This document shows, one piece after another, positions 45,033 to 53,608 of a stretch of DNA of 64,000 bases (positions are counted from its first letter, which is position 1; every line of letters begins with the position of its first letter). Source of the stretch: Alphaproteobacteria bacterium GM202ARS2. GTDB lineage: Bacteria; Pseudomonadota; Alphaproteobacteria; GM7ARS4. Under the pieces are notes generated by a model that did not search any database, had not been told where the DNA came from, and saw nothing but the letters and a program-made list of their open reading frames with translations. The translations under genes were made by a program, and so were the position numbers. The stretch spans positions 1,756 to 65,755 of the forward strand of contig JACONH010000006.1 in assembly GCA_014323835.1 (NCBI GenBank), given 5' to 3'.

Positions 45033-46003
45033 CGACAGCAACCATCTCGGTTATCGTGCCTTTCTATAACGAAGCCGACAACCTACCCACCTTCCACGAC
45101 AGATTGAGCCGCGTCATCGAGTCGCTGACAAAACGCTATCCCTACACATGGGAAATCGTCTACGTCGATGATGGCAGTAACGACAATGCCCTTGATTGGC
45201 TCCAGCGTCAGCAAAAGAAGGATAGACGTATCACACTCGTCCAGTTGTCCCGTAATTTTGGCAAAGAAGCTGCCCTCAGTGCCGGGGCAGACCTCTGCCA
45301 AGGCGATGCCGCCATTTTCATCGATGCCGACCTACAAGACCCCCCTGAACTTATTCCACAGCTCATCGAGCCTTGGCACAACAAACAAGCCGACATCGTC
45401 TACGCCAGACGTCTCTCACGCAAAGGCGAGTCGTGGCTGAAAAAAGTATCCGCCGCTCTCTTCTATAAAGTGCTCGGCAGGCTCACCCACATCACGATTC
45501 CGCCCAATACCGGCGACTTTCGACTCATGAGCCGCGAGACCCTCGACCAACTCAACAAACTACGAGAACACCACCGATTCATGAAAGGACTCTTCGCTTG
45601 GGTCGGCTACCGACAAAAAGAAGTCCTCTACCACAGAGAAGCACGACACCTCGGACGCTCCAAGTGGAACTATCGCGCCTTATGGCGCCTCTCCCTAGAA
45701 GGCATCACCAGCTTCTCGACAATGCCTCTAACACTGGCAACCTACTTAGGGCTGATTGCCGTCATCGGCGCACTCATCTATGCCGCACTGATTATCTACC
45801 AAACCCTCATGTATGGCACCGATGTACCCGGCTATCCCTCCCTCATGGTCACCATCTTATTCATGGGCGGCGCACAAATGCTCACCATCGGAATCCTCGG
45901 CGCCTACATCGGCAGAATATTCAACGAAGTCAAACAACGCCCCCTTTACCTCGTCAAAACCCACCAGCGTGCCACACAAAAAATGACAAAAAAGAAACCA
46001 TGA
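45029..46003 (+). CDS. GtrB-type polyprenyl-phosphate glycosyltransferase (GT2)
   Basis: 324 residues. The N-terminal GT2 domain has SVIVPFYNEADNLPTFHDRL, VYVDDGSNDNALDWL and FIDADLQDPPELIPQLI (metal-binding D-x-D region and catalytic loop). Two TM helices (about 232–258 and 268–292) lead to the short end GRIFNEVKQRPLYLV, typical of the GtrB/dolichol-phosphate-mannose synthase-like group. These enzymes load a sugar onto undecaprenyl phosphate. The gene is translationally coupled to cbiF and to the GT39 gene after it (ATGA). It likely serves as donor-maker for the two GT39 proteins. Confidence 0.9.
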   Translation: MTTATISVIVPFYNEADNLPTFHDRLSRVIESLTKRYPYTWEIVYVDDGSNDNALDWLQRQQKKDRRITLVQLSRNFGKEAALSAGADLCQGDAAIFIDADLQDPPELIPQLIEPWHNKQADIVYARRLSRKGESWLKKVSAALFYKVLGRLTHITIPPNTGDFRLMSRETLDQLNKLREHHRFMKGLFAWVGYRQKEVLYHREARHLGRSKWNYRALWRLSLEGITSFSTMPLTLATYLGLIAVIGALIYAALIIYQTLMYGTDVPGYPSLMVTILFMGGAQMLTIGILGAYIGRIFNEVKQRPLYLVKTHQRATQKMTKKKP

Positions 46004-47466
46004 TACCACACAACCTCACAGCTCTTACGGCTTATGCCCTCGTCCTGCACATAACTGTCTGGACTCTTGTGCCTTTTTTCACCAACGCCAACGTTCCCCT
46101 CGATATTATTCTCAACAACCCGCCCAGCGATACCCTCGCGTGGGGCTATGCCCATCACCCGCCCCTTCTTGCTTGGCTGTTTACATTGTGGCGCGCCCTC
46201 ACACCGCACAGCGACCTGTTCGTCTATCTGCTCAGCCAACTGTGTGTTGTCACCTCAATGGTCGCTATCTGGCAACTGGCAAAACAGATAACCACACCCC
46301 TGAATGCTTGTCTTGCCGTTCTATTTGTGCAAGGAAGCCTCTATCACACCTACCTCAGCCCCGAATTCAACCACAACGTTATTCTCTTACCCCTATGGTC
46401 GTTGGCTATTCTTGCCTTCTACCATGCCCTCCACAGTAACAGTTGGCGCGCATGGGCTGCTTGGTCTGTCGCTATCCTCGCGACCATGCTCGCCAAATAC
46501 ACGTCCGCTTTGCTGATACTAGCTATGCTCGCGGTGCTCAGCTTTCCCCCCTACCGCCATCATCTCCGCAACCCACGTTTGTACGCCGCCGCCAGCATCG
46601 CCTTCCTGCTTTTTCTACCCCATATCTTCTGGCTCGTAGACAATCACTTCTCGACAGTTCACTACGCCCTTGCCCGCGGGAGCACCCCCACCCTTGTATG
46701 GTACGAAGCAGTGTTATCACCCCTACGCTTTGTGCTCGCTCAGTTCCTCCACGTTACCCCCATGCTCCTTTTCTGGCTTGCCTTAGGATGTCCCCGCCCG
46801 CAAGCCCTCACACATGCTCTAACAAAAGAGCAACGCTATTTCCTTTTACCTTTGATAATTATGCCTTTTGTGCTTGCCACATTTGCTTCATGGCTGTTGT
46901 CTCTCCAGCTACGCACCCAGTGGGGCACGCCCTTCTTGTTGCTCCTACCTGTGCTTATTGTCTTAGCCATCCGTCTGCCCGATAGGATACCCTCCCGCTC
47001 TTTTCTTGCGGTCTGGCTTGCCCTTCTTGTTACCACCGCCGCCGCCTACCCCTTGGCTGCCTACGCCAAGCCTTACCTCACCCACACCATTAAACGTAGC
47101 CAATTTCCCGGTAAGCAACTCAGCGACCACATTCATCAGCTTTGGCACGAGCAATCAGCGACCCCCTTACCCATTATCATTGGTGATCGGTGGGTCGCCG
47201 GATTGGTGCGTTATTACACGCGAAAAAATCCGCCTCATCTCTTTGTTCCTCCTCTATCACCCCACCAACGTAGTCTTGCTACCGAAGGTGCTATCATCCT
47301 CACCTTAGCCCCACAAGATCCCTCACAACCGCGTGACGATTGCCCGCGACCGCACACGTTTGCGTTGACACCTGATACGGTCGTTCCCGTATCCCCCCTT
47401 ATCTTTCATGGGATTATCGTCCCTCCCCATACGTCATGTTTGCCTTCTCTCGTATCAACCCGTTAA
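46000..47466 (+). CDS. GT39/ArnT-type membrane glycosyltransferase, copy 1
   Basis: 488 residues from the ATG at 46000, which overlaps the GT2 stop; the same frame opens at 45598 but that part is antisense-like noise inside the GT2 gene. About ten TM helices are spread through the protein. Typical PMT_2/ArnT features are the first periplasmic loop with Asp (NVPLDIILNN), WGYAHHPPLLAWLFTLW and LAKYTSALLILAMLAVL. Such enzymes move a sugar from a polyprenyl carrier to lipid A, a glycan or a protein outside the membrane. A second copy follows with 31 bases of overlap. The central third is almost identical between the copies. Confidence 0.87.
   Translation: MIPHNLTALTAYALVLHITVWTLVPFFTNANVPLDIILNNPPSDTLAWGYAHHPPLLAWLFTLWRALTPHSDLFVYLLSQLCVVTSMVAIWQLAKQITTPLNACLAVLFVQGSLYHTYLSPEFNHNVILLPLWSLAILAFYHALHSNSWRAWAAWSVAILATMLAKYTSALLILAMLAVLSFPPYRHHLRNPRLYAAASIAFLLFLPHIFWLVDNHFSTVHYALARGSTPTLVWYEAVLSPLRFVLAQFLHVTPMLLFWLALGCPRPQALTHALTKEQRYFLLPLIIMPFVLATFASWLLSLQLRTQWGTPFLLLLPVLIVLAIRLPDRIPSRSFLAVWLALLVTTAAAYPLAAYAKPYLTHTIKRSQFPGKQLSDHIHQLWHEQSATPLPIIIGDRWVAGLVRYYTRKNPPHLFVPPLSPHQRSLATEGAIILTLAPQDPSQPRDDCPRPHTFALTPDTVVPVSPLIFHGIIVPPHTSCLPSLVSTR
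46363..46545 (+). repeat. Copy A of a conserved segment in the GT39 tandem duplication
   Basis: This stretch of GT39 copy 1 matches 47836–48018 in copy 2 closely at base level. Both contain CCCCTATGGTCGTTGGCTAT, CTTGCCTTCTAC, AACAGTTGGCG, GCTTGGTCTGTCGCTATCCT and CATGCTCGCCAAATACACGTC. Outside it, similarity drops sharply even though the proteins remain related. Confidence 0.75.
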
Positions 47467-48947
47467 ACCTCACACCTCAGTCTTTTGTTGTCTTCGCACT
47501 GATAACGCATGTTGTCGTGTGGACGAGCGTGCGTCTTTTGTCCGAGCACCATTTACACGATGATGCCATCCAGTTGTATTTTGACTCGGCATACCTGCAA
47601 TGGGGTTACGCCTATTCTTCCAGTCATCCGCCGTTGCTTGCTTGGCTCTTTCATATCTGGCATAGCCTCATACCCCCCAGCCATGCCGGGACGTATCTAT
47701 TAAGCCAGATCTGCGTTATCGGCGCGTGCCTCGCTATCTGGCAATTGAGTCGACACATTCTGCGCACCCCCGACTTAGCCTGTCTATCCGTCTTACTTAT
47801 GGCAGCTATCCTCCCGCACAGTTATCTGACTCCGAAATTCAACCACAACGTCATTTTGCTACCCCTATGGTCGTTGGCTATCCTTGCCTTCTACTATGCT
47901 CTTCACCGCAACAGTTGGCGAGCGTGGACCGCTTGGTCTGTCGCTATCCTTGCTACCATGCTCGCCAAATACACGTCTCTGTTTCTGGTGCTTGCTATGC
48001 TTGCGGTGCTTGTATGTGTGCCTGCTTATCGCCATCATTTACGCAACCCGCGTCTCTACGTTGCGACAACGAGCGCGCTGGTGCTTTTTCTACCGCACGT
48101 TTTTTGGGTCATCGACAACGAGTTCACATCCGTCCACTATGCTCTTGACCGCGCGTCATCGACAGCGTCCGCCTATTTTTCTACTATCGGCACACAGGTG
48201 CGTCTTCTTCTTTCACCCTTTGCTAACATGGCGCCGCTGGTTATTTTTTGGTGGGCAGCGGGACGTCCAACGTTTATCAGCCATAGGCGTGCCTTCTTTC
48301 GCAATAATCCCCAGCACCTCTTTTTGCTGATTATCACTGTCGTCCCTTTTATCGCTCTTTTTGTCCTCTCGGTTCTTTTACAGTGGCGGGTACGCACTCA
48401 ATGGACGATGCCCTTCTTTTTGTGTGTGCCAATCGTGCTTATCAGCCTTACGAGTCTTACCCATAAAGCCTTGCCTATACATCTGTGGCGACGGTTGGCA
48501 ACCGTCTGGCTGGTGGTTACATGTGTTCTGGCATCGATTCATGCCGGCGAATTTTTCCTCAAGCCTTATGTCCGTTCCGTCCCCCATACGCAACAGCTGC
48601 CGACAGAGCACCTGGCAACCATCCTGCATGAACGTTGGCATCGAGCCTTTGCACGCCCTGTTGCTTATGTCGCCAGCGACGTCCGCACCAGTGGTGCCGT
48701 TGCTTTTTATGGTGTCGACCATCCGACTCCGTTACGCCTGCCGTTGAGCCCGCCCAATAAGCAGTTGCTCCGTGACAACGGCGGCATCGTCATAAAACGA
48801 GGCACATCTCGAGCGCGCACCAACAATCTGTGTGTCTCCATGCGCGGAGTCATAACCCTTAAGGCTCTTTGGGCACACGACACAACGTATACGTATGCTT
48901 ATGCCTTCATCCCCCCGCCTGAGTTGGGTCTTTGTCCCAAGCCCTGA
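47436..48947 (+). CDS. GT39/ArnT-type membrane glycosyltransferase, copy 2
   Basis: 503 residues, paralog of the preceding gene, with the same plan of about ten TM helices. The early loop is HLHDDAIQLYF (Asp pair as in the ArnT active site), followed by WGYAYSSSHPPLLAWLFHIW. It shares the segment from FNHNVILLPLWSLAILAFY to LAKYTS with copy 1 at about 90% identity, while the N- and C-terminal parts have drifted much further. That suggests duplication followed by local gene conversion. Its 3' end overlaps the convergent cobK by 49 bases. Confidence 0.87.
   Translation: MFAFSRINPLNLTPQSFVVFALITHVVVWTSVRLLSEHHLHDDAIQLYFDSAYLQWGYAYSSSHPPLLAWLFHIWHSLIPPSHAGTYLLSQICVIGACLAIWQLSRHILRTPDLACLSVLLMAAILPHSYLTPKFNHNVILLPLWSLAILAFYYALHRNSWRAWTAWSVAILATMLAKYTSLFLVLAMLAVLVCVPAYRHHLRNPRLYVATTSALVLFLPHVFWVIDNEFTSVHYALDRASSTASAYFSTIGTQVRLLLSPFANMAPLVIFWWAAGRPTFISHRRAFFRNNPQHLFLLIITVVPFIALFVLSVLLQWRVRTQWTMPFFLCVPIVLISLTSLTHKALPIHLWRRLATVWLVVTCVLASIHAGEFFLKPYVRSVPHTQQLPTEHLATILHERWHRAFARPVAYVASDVRTSGAVAFYGVDHPTPLRLPLSPPNKQLLRDNGGIVIKRGTSRARTNNLCVSMRGVITLKALWAHDTTYTYAYAFIPPPELGLCPKP
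47836..48018 (+). repeat. Copy B of the conserved segment in the GT39 tandem duplication
   Basis: Partner of 46363–46545, in direct orientation about 1.47 kb away. Synonymous differences are few here compared with the flanks, as expected from gene conversion or from strong constraint on the DNA. Confidence 0.75.
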
Positions 48948-49684
48948 GAGTCGAGCCAAGCCATCGCCTCAGCCGTTGACACCACCGTGGGCGGTTGCGG
49001 TTTGGGCGGGGCGTCAATCATCACCACCGACAAACCTAAGTCCCGTGCCGCATCGATTTTTGCCCGCGTCATGTCCCCCCCACTATTACGACTAACAACA
49101 GCAGAAACCAGGTGAGTCTGCAACAAGGCGCGTTCATCTTCGTAGCTAAAGGGGCCACGGGCGCGCACAAGGGTGCATGTCGGACCCGGCAGCACCGTTG
49201 GCTCGTCAATGACTCGTATGAGCCAACGACACGTGATACCTTGAAAGTAAGCCATATCTCGCCGTCCGATACTCAAGAAGACGCAATGCCATTGAGCTGT
49301 ATTTTCGGCTACGTGGCGCGCTGCCGTCGCGCTGTCCTTCGCCCTCAGCCAGTTATCGCGAGGCGTTGCTGTCCATGCTGGCCGCCAACATGCCACTCGT
49401 GCGATGTTCAATGACGCACAAGCCTCAGCGGCGTGTCGTTTCATCTGTTGGGCATAGGGATGAGTCGCATCAATGACCGCAGCGATGGTGTGTTTCTTAA
49501 GGTAAGCTCGTAGTCCCTCGATGCCACCAAAGCCCCCGCGGCGATAGGCTATGCCGTGCGTCTCAGGCTCTTGCGTTGCACCAGCAAGAGACAAAATCAC
49601 GTCTTCTTCACCTCGTTGCCTTAAGGCACAACATAGGTCGCGTGCTTGCGTACTCCCGCCCAAAACGAGCACTTTTGCTTTCAT
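48899..49684 (-). CDS. cobK: Precorrin-6A reductase
   Basis: 261 residues. CbiJ/CobK reduces the macrocycle of (cobalt-)precorrin-6A with NADPH. KVLVLGGSTQARDLCCAL is the N-terminal dinucleotide-binding strand and loop of the family. VIDATHPYAQQMKRHAAEA is its most diagnostic segment, and VFLSIGRRDMAYFQGI and VVSRNSGGDMTRAKIDAARDLGL are also family features. The ATG at 49684 overlaps the cbiD stop by four bases. It is downstream of cbiD and tusA on the minus strand. The 3' end overlaps the convergent glycosyltransferase gene. Confidence 0.93.
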   Translation of the reverse strand: MKAKVLVLGGSTQARDLCCALRQRGEEDVILSLAGATQEPETHGIAYRRGGFGGIEGLRAYLKKHTIAAVIDATHPYAQQMKRHAAEACASLNIARVACWRPAWTATPRDNWLRAKDSATAARHVAENTAQWHCVFLSIGRRDMAYFQGITCRWLIRVIDEPTVLPGPTCTLVRARGPFSYEDERALLQTHLVSAVVSRNSGGDMTRAKIDAARDLGLSVVMIDAPPKPQPPTVVSTAEAMAWLDSQGLGQRPNSGGGMKA

Positions 49685-50739
49685 GGCTTCATGCGGGTAT
49701 CGGCGACCACAGTGCCGACTCTATCGATGATGATGACTCGCACGTCCCGCCGCAAACGGCGCACCAAACGGCGAGCCGCCTGAGTGGCAATAACCGGGGC
49801 AACCGCTATAGAGGCACGCTGAGCACGTTCCAACAGGTCGCCTGCCGATTGTGCGCCGCGAAGTATCTGTGTGTGCCGCCGCGGTAGGCATGCCAGCAGA
49901 GAAGCCATATCGAGAGGAAAACGCTTCACGTGCAAATCTTGCGCGCCCAGTGCCACCTTCGACACTTTGGCAAAGCCACCGCACAGCGTAAAACTGCTAA
50001 ATGAACGAGGAGCAAGCCCTTTCAGAACGCCCCCCAGCAAATCGCCCATATCCAGCACCGATTCTGGCACAAAACCGTACTGCGCACAAAGAACGTGCTC
50101 GGACGTCTTGCCCGTTGCTGCCGCCAAATGGCGATGGCCTGCTGCCAGTGCAACATCGATGCCCTGCCGAATGGCGTGCAACCATGCCGAACACGAATAC
50201 GGCACGACGATGCCTCGTGTGCCGAGCACCGACAAGCCACCGACAATACCCAGTCGCCCATTCCACGTATCCTGAGCCAATTTTTTGCCGTTGTCGATGG
50301 CGACCTCGATGCGCCATGCACCCTGCCATGTTTCTGTTTCTGCCCCTAAAGCACGCACCATCATCAAGCGAGGCACAGGATTAATCGCTGCCTCACCCAC
50401 CATAAGCGGCAAACCCTGCCTCGAAACAACGCCCACACCTTCGCCAGCAGCGAAGGTAACGCCACGTCCATGTGGTCTATGCCGTAGCCGCACCCGAACA
50501 ATCGCACCATCGGTAACGTCAGGGTCATCGCCGGCATCTTTTTTGACGCATGCCCATACGCCGTCTCGCTTGGTGCCCCCATCCAAGACAGCAAAGGCGG
50601 CGCGCCCGCCCCCCGGTAAAGTCACAGTAACCTGCTGCGGCACAGAGCCTTCCCTATACGTGGCAGCCGCCGCCATGACGCACGCCGTCGCACAACTGCC
50701 CGTAGACCAGCCCCGCCGTAATGTTTGCTCCGTAGACAT
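49681..50739 (-). CDS. cbiD: Cobalt-precorrin-5B C1-methyltransferase CbiD
   Basis: 352 residues from the ATG at 50739, with GAGG nine bases upstream; an in-frame ATG at 50748 and a TTG at 50757 also exist. CbiD methylates C1 in the early-cobalt route. LRRGWSTGSCATACVMAAAATY is the N-terminal signature. VKKDAGDDPDVTDGAIVRV, GEGVGVVSRQGLPLMVGEAAINPVPR and GTRGIVVPYSC are the other conserved blocks. LAAATGKTSEHV leads to the SAM site. Its presence together with CbiG and CbiX, and the absence of CobG and CobF, argue for the anaerobic-type pathway. It lies between tusA and cobK. Confidence 0.94.
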   Translation of the reverse strand: MSTEQTLRRGWSTGSCATACVMAAAATYREGSVPQQVTVTLPGGGRAAFAVLDGGTKRDGVWACVKKDAGDDPDVTDGAIVRVRLRHRPHGRGVTFAAGEGVGVVSRQGLPLMVGEAAINPVPRLMMVRALGAETETWQGAWRIEVAIDNGKKLAQDTWNGRLGIVGGLSVLGTRGIVVPYSCSAWLHAIRQGIDVALAAGHRHLAAATGKTSEHVLCAQYGFVPESVLDMGDLLGGVLKGLAPRSFSSFTLCGGFAKVSKVALGAQDLHVKRFPLDMASLLACLPRRHTQILRGAQSAGDLLERAQRASIAVAPVIATQAARRLVRRLRRDVRVIIIDRVGTVVADTRMKP

Positions 50740-50750
50740 CCTATACATCC

Positions 50751-51017
50751 TCAACAACGACGCAATACCACCGAAAAAAAACGCAAACCCTCTTCATTGC
50801 GTTCTTGACATTCTACCAACTGGTTGCCACTGTTCGCACAGTAGATACGCAAATCCTTCGGGGCAGATTCATCGGTCGTCAACACCTCAAGGGTATCGCC
50901 AACCGCCAATGACGACAGGGCTTTATGAGCCTTTAACACTGGCAAAGGACAACGCAAACCCTTAACATCCAAAATGGTCGTACAAGCCCTAGACATAACC
51001 TTATACAAACGTCCCAT
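50751..51017 (-). CDS. TusA/SirA-family sulfur carrier-like protein
   Basis: 88 residues. The motif LRCPLPVLKAHKAL (about 20–33) contains the Cys-Pro-x-Pro of TusA-family proteins, which carry sulfur as a persulfide on that cysteine. GDTLEVLTTDESAPKDLRIYC and the C-terminal strand complete the two-layer fold. True TusA works in tRNA thiolation, while paralogs serve sulfur oxidation, selenium or cofactor sulfuration. Here it precedes cbiD by 11 bases and is divergent from an ABC-transporter operon. An alternative ATG lies at 50996. Role in this setting unknown. Confidence 0.85.
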   Translation of the reverse strand: MGRLYKVMSRACTTILDVKGLRCPLPVLKAHKALSSLAVGDTLEVLTTDESAPKDLRIYCANSGNQLVECQERNEEGLRFFSVVLRRC

Positions 51018-51083
51018 TGATAGTTACCATCGAAATCCTATATCACTATAACATTCATAACAATCCCTGAATAGGACACCGCT

Positions 51084-52058
51084 ATGCTTCGAAAAACGTT
51101 CGCTTGTGCTTTTTTTCTTGCCCTTATCTTTTCCACCGCCGCTAAGGCAGAAAGCGACACGACTGTCACTGTTGCCAGTCTGCAGTTTGGCACTGTGAAT
51201 TGGCTTCTCGATGTTATTCAACACCATCGTTTAGACAAGAAATACGGCATTACCCTAGAGATTCTGCCTGTCGCCAGCAAAAACGCCGCGGCGGTCGCCC
51301 TACAAGGCGAGGCCGCTCATATTATTGTCGGCGATTGGTTCTGGGTCTCGCGGCAACGCAGTGCCGGCCAATCTTTTCAGTTTTATCCCTACTCTACCGC
51401 CTCTGGTGGATTGATTCTCCAACCTGACAGCTCGTTTCGCTCGCTGGAGGACTTGCGCGGGAAAAAAATCGGCATCGCCGGCGGAAAAATCGATAAAAGC
51501 TGGCTCATCATGCAAGCCTACAGCATCCAAAAAACCAACAGCAACATCGAAGACTCGATAGAAACCGTCTATGGCGCACCGCCGCTACTGAATGCCCTGC
51601 TCGAGCAAAAGAAAATAGACGGCGTGCTGACCTTCTGGCACTATCAAGCCAAACTCCGTGCCAAAAACTATCCGACAGTGCTCGGCATCCGACACATCCT
51701 CACAGAACTGAATGTCCGACCCAACGTGCCCATCAACGGATGGATCTTCAACCAAAAATGGGCAGAAGACAACCCTCGTCTCATCAACGGATTCCTCAAC
51801 GCCGCAAAAGACGCAGCCCACATCATGAAGACCTCCGACAAAGAATGGACAAGATTAAAACGAAAAGACATCATCAAAGAAGACGATGATGCCATCCTCG
51901 ACCAACTGAAAAAAGGCTATCAAGATGGCATACCCGAACAATTCACAACAGAAGACGCACGGTCGGCAGAAAAACTGTTTCAACTTGTCGGCAAACTGGG
52001 CGGGAGCACTCTAATCGGCAAAAGCCATACCATGGCACCCAACACCTTCCGAGAGTGA
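51084..52058 (+). CDS. ABC transporter substrate-binding protein, NitT/TauT type
   Basis: 324 residues with a signal peptide (TFACAFFLALIFSTAAKAES). The rest is an NMT1/SsuA-like binding protein (PF09084): TVTVASLQFGTVNWLLDVIQ, GEAAHIIVGDWFWVSRQR and LEDLRGKKIGIAGG are the usual strands of lobe one. Family ligands include sulfonates, nitrate, pyrimidines and thiamine precursors; none can be chosen. AGGACACCGCT gives a ribosome site before the ATG. It heads an operon with a permease and an ATPase. The tusA–cbiD–cobK operon is divergent, 66 bases away. Confidence 0.88.
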   Translation: MLRKTFACAFFLALIFSTAAKAESDTTVTVASLQFGTVNWLLDVIQHHRLDKKYGITLEILPVASKNAAAVALQGEAAHIIVGDWFWVSRQRSAGQSFQFYPYSTASGGLILQPDSSFRSLEDLRGKKIGIAGGKIDKSWLIMQAYSIQKTNSNIEDSIETVYGAPPLLNALLEQKKIDGVLTFWHYQAKLRAKNYPTVLGIRHILTELNVRPNVPINGWIFNQKWAEDNPRLINGFLNAAKDAAHIMKTSDKEWTRLKRKDIIKEDDDAILDQLKKGYQDGIPEQFTTEDARSAEKLFQLVGKLGGSTLIGKSHTMAPNTFRE

Positions 52059-52062
52059 CGAG

Positions 52063-52839
52063 ATGCCTCCCCAACATGCCTCCGCGCCCCTGACCCACAA
52101 CGTTTTTTTTCTGCGCACCATGACCCTCAGTGCCATGCTGGCAACGTGGCTTATATGCGCCCACTGGGCACAGGTAGAACACCTGCCCACACCAGCAGAA
52201 GTCTTCGCCGCCATCATCGACCAGACACAAAGCGGCGAACTCTTTTACCACGTCACCATCACGCTCCTTCGGGTTCTCGTTTCATTTTTCCTTGCCCTCT
52301 TTATCGGGGCTGCTATCGGCATCGCCATGGGACGCAACCAACGCATCAACGCCGCCCTCGATGATATGCTTATCATCTTTCTAAATATTCCAGCCCTCGT
52401 CGTTATTATCCTCTGCTACATCTGGTTCGGCTTGAATGAAGTCGCCGCCATCACAGCCGTTGCCATCAACAAAATACCTCTTGTGGTCACCATCATGCGA
52501 GAAGCGGCTCGAACTATCGACCAAAAACTGATTGATGTCGCACAAGTCTATCGCTTGTCTACCGCCAAAAAACTGACAAAAGTCTATCTACCGCAACTTT
52601 ATCCGTCCTTCATGGCTGCTTCTCGCTCTGGGCTGTCGCTGATTTGGAAAATCGTCCTCGTTGTCGAGCTGCTCGGACGCTCCAACGGGGTCGGTTTCAA
52701 ACTGCACAGCTACTTTCAGCTCTTCGATATTGCCAGCATCCTCGCTTACACAAGCGTCTTCGTTGCTATCGTCCTGATCATCGATGTCGCCATCATCCGC
52801 CCCACCGAAAAATACGCCAACCGATGGCGCCTCACCTGA
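52063..52839 (+). CDS. ABC transporter permease, NitT/TauT type
   Basis: 258 residues, about six TM helices. The BPD_transp_1 fold shows HVTITLLRVLVSFFLALFIGAAIGIAMG early. The cytoplasmic coupling (EAA) loop is the region IDVAQVYRLSTAKKLTKVYLPQLYPSFMAASRSGL. ALVVIILCYIWFGLNEVAA is typical of the SsuC/TauC group. The gene starts four bases after the binding protein stops and ends seven bases before the ATPase start, so all three form one transporter. Confidence 0.9.
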   Translation: MPPQHASAPLTHNVFFLRTMTLSAMLATWLICAHWAQVEHLPTPAEVFAAIIDQTQSGELFYHVTITLLRVLVSFFLALFIGAAIGIAMGRNQRINAALDDMLIIFLNIPALVVIILCYIWFGLNEVAAITAVAINKIPLVVTIMREAARTIDQKLIDVAQVYRLSTAKKLTKVYLPQLYPSFMAASRSGLSLIWKIVLVVELLGRSNGVGFKLHSYFQLFDIASILAYTSVFVAIVLIIDVAIIRPTEKYANRWRLT

Positions 52840-52846
52840 GTGTCAC

Positions 52847-53608
52847 ATGAGTCTGTACGTCCACATCAAAGACAAAAGATACCGCGGCTCCAATGGCTAT
52901 GACCACACTGTCATCGGTGATGTCACGTTTCGTGCGCCTGACCGCCAATTCACGTGCATTGCGGGGCCCTCAGGCTGTGGCAAAACGACAATTCTCAATA
53001 TTATTGCCGGCTTAGAGCCTTGCCCACAAGCCACCATCCAATTCAATGACGAGAGCATTGACAAAACCAATGTCGCCTACGTTTTCCAAGAACCACGTCT
53101 GATGCCGTGGCTGTCTGTTCTCGATAACATTACGCTGGTGACCGATAACACGCCGCAACGGCGCGAGCAAGCCATGACTATTCTGCGAACCATTGGTCTT
53201 GATGATGTCTCGCATGAGTTTCCTAATCGTCTTTCTGGTGGCATGCAACGGCGGGTCGCCCTCGCACGAGCCTTCATCACGCAGCCGCAAATGATGCTGA
53301 TGGATGAGCCTTTTGTCTCTCTCGACCCCAAGCTCGCCCAAAACATTAGAAAAAATTTACTCGACATTTGGAACAAAACGCCTTCTAATATTGTCTTTAT
53401 TACCCACGACCTTAACGAAGCCCTTTTTCTTGCCGACCGTATTCTCTTTATCGGACAAAAGCCTGCCAAGATTCTTCTCGACTACAGCGTAACCCTACCA
53501 AGACCGCGTAAAAATATTCCCTATGCTGAGATTGAGGCACTCAAAGATACCCTTCTTTCCCAGCACCCGCATCTTTTTAAGCCCATCCGTAGACACGTTG
53601 AGCCATGA
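52847..53608 (+). CDS. ABC transporter ATP-binding protein, NitT/TauT type
   Basis: 253 residues from the ATG at 52847 (the frame runs upstream into the permease). Walker A is AGPSGCGKTTIL (about 40–51), the Q-loop is YVFQEPRLMPW, the ABC signature reads NRLSGGMQRRVALARA, and Walker B is QMMLMDEPFVSLDP with the switch His in FITHDLNEAL. LMPWLSVLDNI is characteristic of the nitrate/sulfonate/taurine subfamily. The stop overlaps the start of the adaptor gene (ATGA), so the transporter may be co-expressed with the RND pump that follows. Confidence 0.93.
   Translation: MSLYVHIKDKRYRGSNGYDHTVIGDVTFRAPDRQFTCIAGPSGCGKTTILNIIAGLEPCPQATIQFNDESIDKTNVAYVFQEPRLMPWLSVLDNITLVTDNTPQRREQAMTILRTIGLDDVSHEFPNRLSGGMQRRVALARAFITQPQMMLMDEPFVSLDPKLAQNIRKNLLDIWNKTPSNIVFITHDLNEALFLADRILFIGQKPAKILLDYSVTLPRPRKNIPYAEIEALKDTLLSQHPHLFKPIRRHVEP

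Noticed and set aside
45598-45999. N-terminal extension of the first GT39 protein
   Set aside because: This part lies within the GT2 gene in another frame and is Arg/His/Pro-rich noise; the ATG at 46,000 overlaps the GT2 stop as in neighbouring gene pairs.
50996-51090. Cobalamin riboswitch upstream of the ABC transporter or tusA–cbiD operon
   Set aside because: The space between the divergent starts is only about 66 bases, too short, and no B12-box-like sequence is visible.
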